A stretch of DNA of 43,345 nt from an uncultured Bacteroidales bacterium (GCA_947175245.1 CAMWLW010000013.1:1-43345), one strand, 5' to 3'. Positions 34,032 through 42,558 are shown, counted from the first letter of the stretch. Numbers and translations: made by a program. The notes: generated by a model not told the origin, from the letters alone.

Positions 34032-36358
34032 TATCCTACAATTGTGAATTTGGCAAATTTAAGAAGCAGCACCTTAGAATCGACATTTGAGAACTGCACT
34101 TTGATCTTATGGTCGAGCGAATCGGTATCGATCTCGGTAATAACACCCTCTCCAAAACGTGAATGTTCAATTCTCATTCCACATTTAAGCTCGGCTGCCG
34201 TATGTATAAATGGATTGCCCGACGCCGGCGCCCCACTCTCCACGGGTTTCCTATCACCTGTCGACGAGAATTTGTCACCGTAACCCTTAGTGAAAGTTAT
34301 ACGTTGAGGTTGACGTACAGTCGATGAATGGAAAGAATCGGCATAGCTGCTCATCGGGCGGCCCGGTGTAAACAGGTCGGTGCCTGACGTGGGACGCAGA
34401 TACTTTGAGTCGATATCCTTTAAGAACGGTGACGGCTGTGTCAGGGCAGTCTGCCCGTTACGGTAACGCTGGCTCGCAAATGTCAGGACACAACGTCGTT
34501 TTGCGCGTGTAATCGCCACATAAAGCAGTCGACGCTCTTCTTCAATCTCAGACAGGCTTGACTTGCTCATGCCCGACGGGAAAAGCTCATCTTCCACCCC
34601 GACGACAATTACATTACCGAACTCAAGGCCTTTTGACGCGTGCACGGTCATCAGTGTGACACGTTCCTCGGCTGTCTCGGTCTCGTCCTGGTCGGTTGCA
34701 AGCGACACCTCGGCCAGAAAGTCAGCCAATGCAGTACCGGCCTCTTCATTTTGCTCACGGCGATCAGCGACAAACTGACTCGTACCGTTCAACAGTTCCT
34801 GTAGGTTCTGCTGCTTGGAGATACTCTCGGGTGTATTATCATGATATAGCGACGACAGCAGTTGTGTCTCCTGTATAATCTTCTTGGACAATTCCTGAGC
34901 ATCCAGCCCCGCGTCGTTAGCATCAACGAAGCGTTGTATCATCTCGGCAAAACCTTGCAGCTTACGTCGGGTACCGCTGTTTATTGACACGTCATATGTC
35001 TCGGGTGCGGTCAATACGCTCCACATACTCACATTATTATCTATCGCAGCTCGCATGAGCTTATTGACGGTCGTGTCACCAATGCCTCTTGCTGGATAAT
35101 TGACAATACGTCTCAGTGCCTCGTCGTCATCGGGGTTGATGGTCAGTCGGAAGTAGGCTATCGCATCCTTAATCTCTTTGCGCTGATAGAATGACAGGCC
35201 ACCATATATGCGGTAAGGGATATTGCGTTTCCTGAGAGCTTCCTCAAGTAATCGTGACTGGGCATTGGTGCGGTAAAGCACGGCAAACTCGTTGTAACTG
35301 TCGTGCGACTCCATCTTTATCTGAGATATGCGACCGGCAACAATGGCACTCTCCTCAAAGTCGCTGAAACAACGTATTACCTCGATGAGTTGACCGACGT
35401 CATTCTGAGAGAATACGTTCTTGGGTATCTGCTGTTTATTCTTGGCAATGAGAGAATTGGCCGCATTGATGATATTCTGTGTCGAACGGTAGTTCTGCTC
35501 GAGTTTAAAAATCTGAAGCGTAGGGAAGCCTCGTTTCAGATTAAGTATATTACGGATGTTTGCACCGCGGAATGAATAGATGCTTTGGGCATCATCGCCT
35601 ACAACACACACTTTATTCTCAGTGTTACACAGTTCTGACACAATGACGTGTTGGGCAAAGTTGGTATCCTGATACTCGTCGACGAGTATATACTTGAAAT
35701 ACTCGCGATAGTGTTGCTTTATGTCAGGGTTGTCGCGCAACAACAGGTTAGTGTAATACAGCAGGTCGTCAAAATCCATCGCACCAGCGGTGAAACACCG
35801 CTGCCTGTAGGCTTTGTATATGGCGTAGAGCAACGGACGGCGAGCACGCTTGTCGGCCTCCATCAGGTCTTTATCCATAGCATAGGTATCGGGCGACATC
35901 AACGCATTCTTGGCCATAGATATTGCCGACTGTACGACCGACGGCTTATAGATCTTGTCATCAAGCTGCATATCTTTAATAATACTCTTGATCAATGACT
36001 TGCTGTCGGCGGCATCGTATATTGTAAAGTCGCGCTTGAAGCCTATTCGGTCGGAGTGCTGACGTAGTATGCGTAGGAAAATGGAGTGAAAGGTACCCAT
36101 CCACAGGCGCGAGGCCGTGTGTGCGCCCACAAGTTTCTCGATACGCTCTTTCATCTCACGGGCGGCCTTGTTGGTAAATGTCAGTGCCAGTATGCGGTAA
36201 GGCTCGTAGCCTTTACAAAGCAGGTGGACTATCTTGTAGGTAAGCACGCGTGTCTTACCCGAGCCTGCGCCGGCTATCACCAGTTGCGGGCCGTCACAAT
36301 ACTCCACGGCGGCACGTTGCTGCCCGTTAAGCATTTCAAGATAATCGGCTTGTGGCAT
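34031..36358 (-). CDS. uvrD: UvrD/PcrA-type superfamily 1 DNA helicase
   Basis: The 775-residue helicase has Q motif LNGQQRAAVEY, Walker A GAGSGKT (30-36), motif II ILVDEYQDTN, motif III VVGDDAQSIYSFRGANI, motif IV LEQNYRST, motif V ASKGLEFGNVIVVG and motif VI RRLLYVAITRAKRR. A PcrA-like C-terminal Tudor module (IEHSRFGEGVITEID) completes it. It acts in nucleotide excision and mismatch repair and in removing RecA or stalled RNA polymerase. It overlaps the DUF4250 gene upstream and nspC downstream by one base each, so translation of the three is coupled. Confidence 0.96.
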   Translation of the reverse strand: MPQADYLEMLNGQQRAAVEYCDGPQLVIAGAGSGKTRVLTYKIVHLLCKGYEPYRILALTFTNKAAREMKERIEKLVGAHTASRLWMGTFHSIFLRILRQHSDRIGFKRDFTIYDAADSKSLIKSIIKDMQLDDKIYKPSVVQSAISMAKNALMSPDTYAMDKDLMEADKRARRPLLYAIYKAYRQRCFTAGAMDFDDLLYYTNLLLRDNPDIKQHYREYFKYILVDEYQDTNFAQHVIVSELCNTENKVCVVGDDAQSIYSFRGANIRNILNLKRGFPTLQIFKLEQNYRSTQNIINAANSLIAKNKQQIPKNVFSQNDVGQLIEVIRCFSDFEESAIVAGRISQIKMESHDSYNEFAVLYRTNAQSRLLEEALRKRNIPYRIYGGLSFYQRKEIKDAIAYFRLTINPDDDEALRRIVNYPARGIGDTTVNKLMRAAIDNNVSMWSVLTAPETYDVSINSGTRRKLQGFAEMIQRFVDANDAGLDAQELSKKIIQETQLLSSLYHDNTPESISKQQNLQELLNGTSQFVADRREQNEEAGTALADFLAEVSLATDQDETETAEERVTLMTVHASKGLEFGNVIVVGVEDELFPSGMSKSSLSEIEEERRLLYVAITRAKRRCVLTFASQRYRNGQTALTQPSPFLKDIDSKYLRPTSGTDLFTPGRPMSSYADSFHSSTVRQPQRITFTKGYGDKFSSTGDRKPVESGAPASGNPFIHTAAELKCGMRIEHSRFGEGVITEIDTDSLDHKIKVQFSNVDSKVLLLKFAKFTIVG

Positions 36359-36540
36359 CAGATAAATTTGTTTAGCTTTGAATCGTAGGTATAGCCTATC
36401 GACGCGAGACGGGCTTTCAGCTCAGTCTCACTGACATTAAGGTCATCACACAACAATGCGAGCGAACTGTAGTCGTCTCTAAGTTTGGTGTTAATATATC
36501 CCAACAATATTATCGGGTCTTTGGGCAGTGTATCTATCAT
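36358..36540 (-). CDS. DUF4250 domain protein, 60 residues
   Basis: The small soluble protein begins IDTLPKDPIILLGYINTKLR and ends GYTYDSKLNKF, the DUF4250 pattern. Its helical composition and LSVSETELKARLASIGY-like segment (here NVSETELKARLASIGYTY) suggest an HTH-like or adaptor fold. Its stop shares a base with the uvrD start, so it leads that operon. Upstream at 36567-36574 the minus strand reads TAACTTCG, one mismatch from the -7 consensus, without a good -33 element. The function is unknown; the linkage with uvrD suggests a DNA-related role. Confidence 0.88.
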   Translation of the reverse strand: MIDTLPKDPIILLGYINTKLRDDYSSLALLCDDLNVSETELKARLASIGYTYDSKLNKFI

Positions 36541-36589
36541 GTTGATATACTCGTTTTATTATATTACGAAGTTACGAAAAGTTAATGGC

Positions 36590-36790
36590 ATGACGAGTAC
36601 TAATTACATAAAAGATGTTAACACACCGCCCGGATACAAAAAACTCGCCCACAACGACACGCGCATTTTGCGTACTGGTCTCGCATTCTTACTGTACATC
36701 ACCTCATCCCAATGCGTCCCGGGGCAAGACCGATGATCTGAACCGTCGTCGGTATATATCTGTCATGATTACCGCCAATTTTTTTAAAAC
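36590..36790. other. GC-richer island in an AT-rich gap, unexplained
   Basis: The gap 36541-36877 holds no convincing gene. Its flanks are very AT-rich, but 36600-36770 is near the genome average and has pairings: 36720s-36750s CCGATGAT/GTCGTCGG (G-U pairs on the plus strand), CGCATT/AATGCG (about 36690-36716), and GGTCT/AGACC enclosing it. Overlapping short frames exist in both strands but none has a promoter, homology I recognise or sustained codon bias. Candidate structured RNA, repeat copy or decayed gene. Confidence 0.35.
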
Positions 36791-36827
36791 CAAAATCGAT
36801 ACTTTTCACTATTTTTTGCCGCTTGTG

Positions 36828-36859
36828 TTTGCTATTTAATTATATTTTTGTTAACTTTG
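36828..36859 (+). promoter_or_regulatory. Consensus promoter for the small membrane-protein gene
   Basis: TTTG (36828-36831), 20 bp, TAACTTTG (36852-36859). The predicted start, about 36864, leaves about 14 nt before the ATG at 36878. It also excludes an in-frame ATG at 36848. Confidence 0.8.
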
Positions 36860-36877
36860 AGAAAATTTAAAAGCATT

Positions 36878-37060
36878 ATGATACTCGACTTAATACTTTT
36901 AGCTACTCAAGCCACTAAAAAGGCCGCTGAATCATCGCATGTTTTCGAAGAATTTATAGGTACGTGCTTTGGCATATTTTGCTACATTTTTTTCTTTGGA
37001 TTGATATACATTTTTTTGTTTAAGCCTGAAGAACTCGGTGAATGTGATGCTCCATTTTAA
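36878..37060 (+). CDS. 60-residue predicted membrane protein
   Basis: From the ATG at 36878 the protein has a short N-terminal hydrophobic stretch (ILDLILLATQA) and a polar helix (KKAAESSHVFEEF). A strong membrane helix follows (about 27-49, rich in F, I and C: FGIFCYIFFFGLIYIFLF), and then an acidic C terminus (KPEELGECDAPF). A consensus promoter 14 nt upstream of the start and the lack of neighbours on the same strand indicate a monocistronic gene. I do not recognise the family. The codon content is AT-rich, unlike most of the window. Confidence 0.62.
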   Translation: MILDLILLATQATKKAAESSHVFEEFIGTCFGIFCYIFFFGLIYIFLFKPEELGECDAPF

Positions 37061-37061
37061 T

Positions 37062-37169
37062 CTATTCGCTACGTTTTTTCATTAATCCTATAAAGCGTTG
37101 ACGCTGCTGTTCTTTGGTCAGTGTCGGCGCTTCTCGTTTATTAGTGTTCGAGTCACATGAGAATGGCAG
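37062..37169 (-). pseudogene. Open frame without start codon, possible remnant of a small gene
   Basis: Between a stop at 37170-37172 and a TAG at 37062-37064 the minus strand encodes 35 residues. The last 20 (APTLTKEQQRQRFIGLMKKR and SE) look like a real, charged C-terminal helix. No ATG, GTG or TTG opens the frame. The first codon is CTG and the only nearby ATG is followed directly by TGA. It may be a decayed gene end or chance. Confidence 0.25.
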
Positions 37170-37204
37170 TTACCCTTTAATTTTTATAAGTAACATATTT
37201 GTTG

Positions 37205-37212
37205 TACATTTG
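37205..37212 (+). promoter_or_regulatory. -7 box for the polyprenyl synthetase-tatD pair
   Basis: TACATTTG is an exact TAnnTTTG. Twenty bp upstream lies a TTTT run in place of TTTG. The predicted leader is about 27 nt before the ATG at 37244. Confidence 0.62.
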
Positions 37213-37243
37213 CGATTATTATAATAGATAACGAGTTTCAACT

Positions 37244-38203
37244 ATGTCAACTATAACCAATTATTCAGTCTTAATAAACCGATGGATTGAAGAGATAGAA
37301 TTCCCGCAAAAGCCAGTCGGTCTATATGAGCCTATCAAGTATATGCTTGCCGGCGGCGGTAAGCGCCTGCGCCCCACCCTGCTGTGCGCAGCGGCCGAGG
37401 CCTTCGGTCTTGCGGCCGAAAAAGTGCGCAACCAGGCACTCGGCATTGAGATGTTCCACAATTTCACTTTGCTTCATGATGATGTGATGGATAACGCCGA
37501 TGTGAGACACGGCGTGCCGACTGTACACATGAAATGGAACGTGCCGACAGCAATACTGTCGGGCGACACTATGCTCACACTCGCCAACAAACTGATCGGA
37601 GACGCTGTCTCAGAAGCGAAATGGCACATTCTCGACCTGTTCAACAAGACCGCTATCGAGATATATGAAGGTCAGCAATATGACATGAACTTCGAGACAG
37701 CCGATGACGTCACCATAGATGAATATCTCGAAATGATACGACTGAAGACTGCCGTACTACTGGGCTGTGCATGTGCCATCGGCGCTATAGCTGCGGGCGC
37801 AAATGATAAGGCTGTTGACGGAATGTACCGGTACGGTGAACAAATGGGCCTCGCGTTCCAGCTGCGTGATGATTATCTTGACACGTTCGGCGACCCGGCC
37901 AAATTCGGTAAAGCGATTGGCGGAGACATACTTAACGACAAAAAGACCTGGCTGCAAATTAATGCCAACAAGATGACCGACGGCAAGCTATTGTCGGAAG
38001 CTCAGAAATTGAGCGGACAGGCAAAGATTGATTATGTTACCGACCAATACCGCCGGCTTGGAGTCGACCGCGAATGTCTCGGTCAGATAGCGTTCTATAC
38101 CGACAATGCTGTCAGACAGCTTAACACTATAGATAACATGCCCGCGGAGTTCGCTGAATATTTCACTTCGCTCGCAATGTCGGCTATTGACAGGCAATAT
38201 TGA
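37244..38203 (+). CDS. Trans-isoprenyl diphosphate synthase (polyprenyl synthetase)
   Basis: The 319-residue all-helical prenyltransferase condenses IPP onto allylic diphosphates. It has the GGGKRLRP IPP-binding motif (37-44), first Asp-rich motif DDVMD at 79-83 (LLHDDVMDNADVRHG), and second Asp-rich motif in QLRDDYLDTFGD followed by FGKAIGGD. The first motif has no two-residue insertion. The bulky Phe five residues before it (NFTLLHDD) suggests a short or medium chain length (FPP, GGPP or slightly longer), but this is inference. The product could feed menaquinone side chains or undecaprenyl synthesis. tatD follows after 4 bp. Confidence 0.92.
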   Translation: MSTITNYSVLINRWIEEIEFPQKPVGLYEPIKYMLAGGGKRLRPTLLCAAAEAFGLAAEKVRNQALGIEMFHNFTLLHDDVMDNADVRHGVPTVHMKWNVPTAILSGDTMLTLANKLIGDAVSEAKWHILDLFNKTAIEIYEGQQYDMNFETADDVTIDEYLEMIRLKTAVLLGCACAIGAIAAGANDKAVDGMYRYGEQMGLAFQLRDDYLDTFGDPAKFGKAIGGDILNDKKTWLQINANKMTDGKLLSEAQKLSGQAKIDYVTDQYRRLGVDRECLGQIAFYTDNAVRQLNTIDNMPAEFAEYFTSLAMSAIDRQY

Positions 38204-38207
38204 TATC

Positions 38208-38969
38208 ATGTATATCGATTCGCACACACATCTATACCTCGATGAGTTCAAGGACGACCGTAATGAGGTTGTCGAACGGGCAATATGCAGTGGTGTCGGC
38301 CACTTCATGTTTCCGAATGTTGACCTCGGTACCATACAGCCCATGAAGGAACTCGCCGCACAATTCCCCGACAGGATTGACATGGCGATAGGGCTACACC
38401 CCACCGAGGTTAACGCCGATTATGAGGATGGGCTGGATGTAATTGAACAGGAAGCACAGTCAGGTATATACAAAGCCATCGGCGAGATAGGTATTGACCT
38501 GTATTGGGACAAGACTTTCAAACAGGAGCAGATGGAGGTATTCAGGCGGCAATGTGAGCTGGCATGTAGATTAAATCTACCGGTCATTATACACTGTCGT
38601 GAAGGTCTTGAGCAAATTCTCGAGATATTTGACAGCATGAAGCAGATACCACAGGGCGTTTTCCACAGTTTCGGCGGAACGGCCGATGATGTGAGAGCGA
38701 TACGTGAACGCGGCGACTTCTATTTTGGCATCAATGGTATTGTCACGTTTAAAAATGCCAGTATTAAAGAGGTATTACCTGTCATAGGCGCTGACCGCAT
38801 GCTGCTTGAAACCGATTCACCCTATCTTGCGCCCGTGCCTAAACGCGGAAAACGCAATGAGAGCTCGTTCATGATACATACGGCCGGTTATGTAGCCGGT
38901 GTGCTCGGCATCACGACTGAACAACTCGCTGAAATTACATCACGTAACTATCATTCATTATTCGGATAA
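38208..38969 (+). CDS. TatD-family metal-dependent deoxyribonuclease
   Basis: The 253-residue TIM-barrel hydrolase has metal ligands in order: HxH in IDSHTHLYLDE (about 3-13), Glu in GEIGIDLYW, His in VIIHCREG, His in VFHSFGGTADD, and Asp in LLETDSPYLAPVPKRGKRNE. All are intact. TatD enzymes are 3'-5' DNA/RNA exonucleases or D-aminoacyl-tRNA-deacylase-like quality-control enzymes. The ATG at 38208, 4 bp after the synthase stop, fits the family N terminus. An in-frame TTG at 38187 would overlap the upstream gene and add seven non-conserved residues. Confidence 0.94.
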   Translation: MYIDSHTHLYLDEFKDDRNEVVERAICSGVGHFMFPNVDLGTIQPMKELAAQFPDRIDMAIGLHPTEVNADYEDGLDVIEQEAQSGIYKAIGEIGIDLYWDKTFKQEQMEVFRRQCELACRLNLPVIIHCREGLEQILEIFDSMKQIPQGVFHSFGGTADDVRAIRERGDFYFGINGIVTFKNASIKEVLPVIGADRMLLETDSPYLAPVPKRGKRNESSFMIHTAGYVAGVLGITTEQLAEITSRNYHSLFG

Positions 38970-38977
38970 ATTATTTT

Positions 38978-38985
38978 TATTTTTG
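38978..38985 (+). promoter_or_regulatory. Possible -7 box for the DUF4923 gene
   Basis: TATTTTTG fits TAnnTTTG 9 bp after the tatD stop, but the region is generally T-rich and no good -33 element is present at the usual distance. The predicted leader is about 54 nt and very AT-rich. Confidence 0.35.
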
Positions 38986-39043
38986 ACAAACTATATTAAT
39001 TATTATTTGTTAAGAAAGATATATAACTTAAAAATTTACAAAT

Positions 39044-39703
39044 ATGAAAAAGGTATTTATGATATTGGTAGCTGTGGCTACACTATCAGTTTTTAACTCA
39101 AGTGCATTTGATCTTAAAGGCGCGTTGCAGGGCCTGGCAAATAACAGCAGTGACTCAACCCAACAATCAAAATCAAACGGACTGGGCAGTCTAATCGGCG
39201 GTATAGCAAACCTGTTGGGCAAGACCGATGTGACTATAGCTGACCTCCAGGGTACCTGGGCTTACTCAAAACCTGCCGTAGCATTCAAAAGCGATAATCT
39301 GCTTAAAAAGGCCGGCGGCGCAGCAGCAGCCGAGGTAATCGAAGGCAAACTTGCACCTTACTATGAAAAAGCCGGTATCGCGGCCATGAAGCTCACCATA
39401 GCTGCCGACAGTACATTCACGATGAAAATTAAGGCCGTAGCCCTGAAAGGAACGCTGTCTAAAGACAAGGACGGAAACTTCGTTTTCCAGTTCAAGGCGC
39501 TGGGCAAAGTGAACATAGGACATGCAACATCGGTAATCACCAAAACAGGTAAGAATATCACGGTCACTTTTGACGCATCAAAACTTATTACCATTGTTTC
39601 AAAGATTGCTTCAGTTACAGGCAACTCAACTATCAAGTCAGTATCAGCCCTACTTGAAAGTTATGACGGGCTGAACGCCGGCTTTGAGCTGTCAAAAGAA
39701 TAG
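39044..39703 (+). CDS. DUF4923 family secreted protein
   Basis: The 219-residue exported protein has a signal peptide (about 1-21, MILVAVATLSVFNSSAF) with no lipobox Cys. A Ser/Asn/Gln-rich linker (about 33-45) follows. The body has LQGTWAYSKPAVAFKSDNLL (about 68-87) and KKAGGAAAAEVIEGKLAPYY (88-107), the hallmark of the Bacteroidetes family DUF4923, and a lipocalin-like run of beta strands to the end. The function is unknown; the fold suggests binding of a hydrophobic ligand. It lies between tatD (74 bp) and trkH (17 bp), without obvious functional link. Confidence 0.85.
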   Translation: MKKVFMILVAVATLSVFNSSAFDLKGALQGLANNSSDSTQQSKSNGLGSLIGGIANLLGKTDVTIADLQGTWAYSKPAVAFKSDNLLKKAGGAAAAEVIEGKLAPYYEKAGIAAMKLTIAADSTFTMKIKAVALKGTLSKDKDGNFVFQFKALGKVNIGHATSVITKTGKNITVTFDASKLITIVSKIASVTGNSTIKSVSALLESYDGLNAGFELSKE

Positions 39704-39720
39704 CAACTAATTGCACTGAT

Positions 39721-41574
39721 TTGGATTACAAAGAAGATATAAAGGGACGGTTGAAGGTGCTGACGCTTGCCTTCAACCGTTTTCACAATCACTCGTTGCC
39801 AGTTGTGCGCCGGGTGACTGTAGCTACTGACCTACTTACATTCGTCGCTTCGCTTGCCACGCTGGTAATCCTGATTGTCCTCGCCGGATTTGATAACGAT
39901 ACCGATTCAAGCAAGATATTGATAAAGTCAATAAGATATATCAATCTCTGGTTCGTGGTCAATATCCTGTTTAATTATATTTTCAATTTCAAATCAATAT
40001 TCAAAGAGAAACGCCGATTCAGGCTGTTTCTCGACATCCTGCTATTACTGACACTGCTGCCGGCGATATATCCCCATCCTGCGCATCCGTGGTTCCCGTG
40101 GCTCGAAAAAATTATATACAGTAATTATTTTAGCGGAACCATTATAACGGTCTATGCTGTAGTCTATTTTTGCAGTTATATTGTCTCAATATTAGGCCGG
40201 CGGGTAAACCCATCGGTCATCATGGGTGTCAGTTTCATGTTTTTCATTATCTTAGGGTCGTTTCTGCTGATGATGCCCAAATGTACCGTATCAGGTATAA
40301 GCTACATCGACTCACTGTTCATATCAACCAGCGCGGTCTCGATAACGGGGCTGTGCCCTATTGATATTTCAACAACATTCACACCGCTCGGACTTCTTAT
40401 TCTCGCTATTTTAATTCAGATTGGCGGACTTGGCATACTGACTTTTACAAGCCTGTTCGCCTTGTTCTTCACCGGCAATACATCGGTTTACAGCCAGATA
40501 ATGGTGCGCGACATGGTTTTCACCCGGACAATGAGCAGTCTGCTGCCTACGCTGCTGTATATTATGGTATTCACACTGGTAATTGAAATCATCGGAGCGG
40601 TGGCAATTTTCCTGAGTGTACACGACACACTCGGCATGGGCGTGCGCGACGAGTTAATATTCTCGGCGTTCCATTCACTGACGGCATTCATGAACGCCGG
40701 TTTTTCAAATATTGAAGGCGGCCTGTCAAACCCCATGCTCATACATTCAAACCAGTCAATCTATATTATAGCGAGCATTCTCATACTTGCCGGCGGCATT
40801 GGCTTCCCTATACTGGTAAACTTCAAGACGATAATAGGGTCGTACCTGAGACGGCTGACCAATCATATAACAGGAATAATGAAATACCATTATCCAACGC
40901 ACATATATGACATCAACACAAAAATTGTGTTGTGGAGCACTCTGATTATTGTCATTGTGAGCTCGGGTCTGTTCCTGCTGTTTGAATACAACAACTCGCT
41001 GAGAGGGATGACGACATACGAAAAAATTGTGCAGTCGGTGTTCAATTCGTTTGTGCCGCGCAGTTCGGGTTTCTCATCGGTTTCGCCAACGTCATTCACC
41101 AATGTAACAATTATAATGATGGTCGTGCTGATGTGGATAGGCGGTGCATCACAATCTACGGCCGGCGGAATTAAGGTCAACACGTTTGCGGCAATTCTCA
41201 TCAATCTGAAATCGATAATCACAGGACATAAGGATGTCACAGTCTTCAGACGTCGAATTGCCGTCGAGTCAGTGAGACGTGCCAACGCTGTAGTGACGCT
41301 ATCCATAATCTCATTTGCGGTTTACGCGATGATTATCGTGGGACTTGAGCCCGGGCTGCCGGTAAAAGACTTGCTGTATGAAACCGCATCGGCATTATTT
41401 ACCGTAGGCTCGTCGCTTGGAATCACAGGCGATCTGAGCGATGCGTCAAAAATCATACTTTGTACAGCTATGTTCTTAGGCCGCGTCGGACTGCTGTCAC
41501 TCCTAATGGGCTTTGCATATAAATTAAAATCTGGTCAGGTAACATATCCTACCGGCAGTATAATTATAAATTAA
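39721..41574 (+). CDS. TrkH/KtrB-type potassium uptake channel subunit
   Basis: The 617-residue membrane protein has four M1-P-M2 repeats with filter glycines in VSITGLCP, FMNAGFSNIEGG, PRSSGFSSVS and TVGSSLGITGD, the TrkH/KtrB signature. About 160 extra N-terminal residues hold three or four additional helices (near 35-60, 72-90, 100-118 and 138-158), typical of Bacteroidales members. The reading frame has no ATG near its beginning. The TTG at 39721 is the best start, 17 bp after the previous stop, but the exact start is uncertain. The regulatory subunit gene follows after 6 bp, so together they form a two-component K+ uptake system. Confidence 0.92.
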   Translation: MDYKEDIKGRLKVLTLAFNRFHNHSLPVVRRVTVATDLLTFVASLATLVILIVLAGFDNDTDSSKILIKSIRYINLWFVVNILFNYIFNFKSIFKEKRRFRLFLDILLLLTLLPAIYPHPAHPWFPWLEKIIYSNYFSGTIITVYAVVYFCSYIVSILGRRVNPSVIMGVSFMFFIILGSFLLMMPKCTVSGISYIDSLFISTSAVSITGLCPIDISTTFTPLGLLILAILIQIGGLGILTFTSLFALFFTGNTSVYSQIMVRDMVFTRTMSSLLPTLLYIMVFTLVIEIIGAVAIFLSVHDTLGMGVRDELIFSAFHSLTAFMNAGFSNIEGGLSNPMLIHSNQSIYIIASILILAGGIGFPILVNFKTIIGSYLRRLTNHITGIMKYHYPTHIYDINTKIVLWSTLIIVIVSSGLFLLFEYNNSLRGMTTYEKIVQSVFNSFVPRSSGFSSVSPTSFTNVTIIMMVVLMWIGGASQSTAGGIKVNTFAAILINLKSIITGHKDVTVFRRRIAVESVRRANAVVTLSIISFAVYAMIIVGLEPGLPVKDLLYETASALFTVGSSLGITGDLSDASKIILCTAMFLGRVGLLSLLMGFAYKLKSGQVTYPTGSIIIN

Positions 41575-41580
41575 ACAGTT

Positions 41581-42270
41581 ATGAAGTACCTCGTTATAGG
41601 TTTAGGTATATATGGCGCCAATCTATCGGTCGACCTGACCGACATGGGCCATGAAGTAGTGGGTGTTGACGTGAAGGGCGCCAATGTCGAAAGCATCAAG
41701 GACTATATCTCGGCTGCCTATATACTTGACGCTTCAGATGAACAGGCAATCTCGGTATTGCCGCTGAAAAGCGTCGATGTAGTCATCGTAGCTATCGGTG
41801 AAAACTTCGGTGCGAGCATAAAGACTGTGGCACTATTGAAAAAAATCGGCGTCGAACATATTTATGCCCGAGCAACCGATTCGCTCCATCAGTCGATACT
41901 TGAAGGCCTGAATGTGGAGCGTATCCTGACCCCCGAACAACGTGCGGCACGCGATCTCGCAAAGGAATTTGAACTGGACAGTGACATTCAATCGCTCAAT
42001 GTCTCGAGCGACAGTTACGTGATGAAGTTTGAGGCAACTTCATACTTTACAGGAATAAAATACCGAGACCTTGACCTGATGAAACGTTTTGGCCTGACAT
42101 TGATAGCAGCTACACGGCCGGTTGAGACTACCAATATGCTCGGCATGAAGCATCTTGTTGAGCAGAATATTGATATAAACAGTTCCGACCGTGAGGTAAC
42201 AAAGGGTGACTGTTTCACCTGCTACGGCACGATCGGAAATTTCAAAAAAATGATGAAAGAGGTGTCATAG
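41581..42270 (+). CDS. TrkA/KtrA-type potassium uptake regulatory subunit
   Basis: The 229-residue cytoplasmic protein has an RCK_N Rossmann domain (about 1-125; GLGIYG at 7-12, acidic strand end VVGVDVKG, DASDEQAI, VIVAIGENFGASI) binding NAD(H) or adenine nucleotides. An RCK_C domain follows (about 140-229). It forms a gating ring on the TrkH partner encoded 6 bp upstream. The single RCK_N/RCK_C pair makes it KtrA-like rather than the double-length TrkA of enterobacteria. Its stop overlaps the end of the convergent Dabb gene by 6 bp, so no terminator fits between them. Confidence 0.94.
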   Translation: MKYLVIGLGIYGANLSVDLTDMGHEVVGVDVKGANVESIKDYISAAYILDASDEQAISVLPLKSVDVVIVAIGENFGASIKTVALLKKIGVEHIYARATDSLHQSILEGLNVERILTPEQRAARDLAKEFELDSDIQSLNVSSDSYVMKFEATSYFTGIKYRDLDLMKRFGLTLIAATRPVETTNMLGMKHLVEQNIDINSSDREVTKGDCFTCYGTIGNFKKMMKEVS

Positions 42271-42558
42271 ACAGTAGTCTACACACGCACGGTCAGCTTT
42301 ATGCCCGGCAAGCAGACCTGCAGCAGCTACATGTGCCGGGTGCTTGGCATAGACATCGACGTCCTCCATTTTATCTACTATTGCTGTAAGAACCACATCC
42401 CAGCTCTCGGCAGGGTTGGCGTTGATACCTACCTCGATTGAACGGAGAACCTCAATCTGCTCGGGGAGCCGGTCAAGAGCATTCTTGAAACGCGTTGCGA
42501 CATCAAGTCGCTCATGAGGCGTACCTGTAAGTTTAAATGTAACGATATGTTTAACCAT
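42265..42558 (-). CDS. Dabb-domain (stress-responsive A/B barrel) protein
   Basis: The 97-residue single-domain dimeric barrel protein starts MVKHIVTFKL and has EVGINANPAESWDVVL and YAKHPAHVAAAG, the Dabb pattern with conserved His residues. Bacterial members are mostly of unknown function, and no enzymatic residue can be assigned here. It lies 24 bp downstream of the ABC-F gene, probably co-transcribed with it, and its last six bases overlap the end of trkA on the opposite strand. Confidence 0.88.
   Translation of the reverse strand: MVKHIVTFKLTGTPHERLDVATRFKNALDRLPEQIEVLRSIEVGINANPAESWDVVLTAIVDKMEDVDVYAKHPAHVAAAGLLAGHKADRACVDYCL

Noticed and set aside
36615..36839. 74-codon and 83-codon plus-strand frames (36485-36736, 36615-36839) in the gap
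   Set aside because: They overlap each other in different frames, and one runs through the DUF4250 gene. There is no promoter, start context or recognisable composition, so I kept the stretch as an unexplained island only.
36848..36877. ATG at 36848 for the small membrane protein
   Set aside because: It precedes or overlaps the -7 box at 36852-36859, so it would not be in the mRNA.
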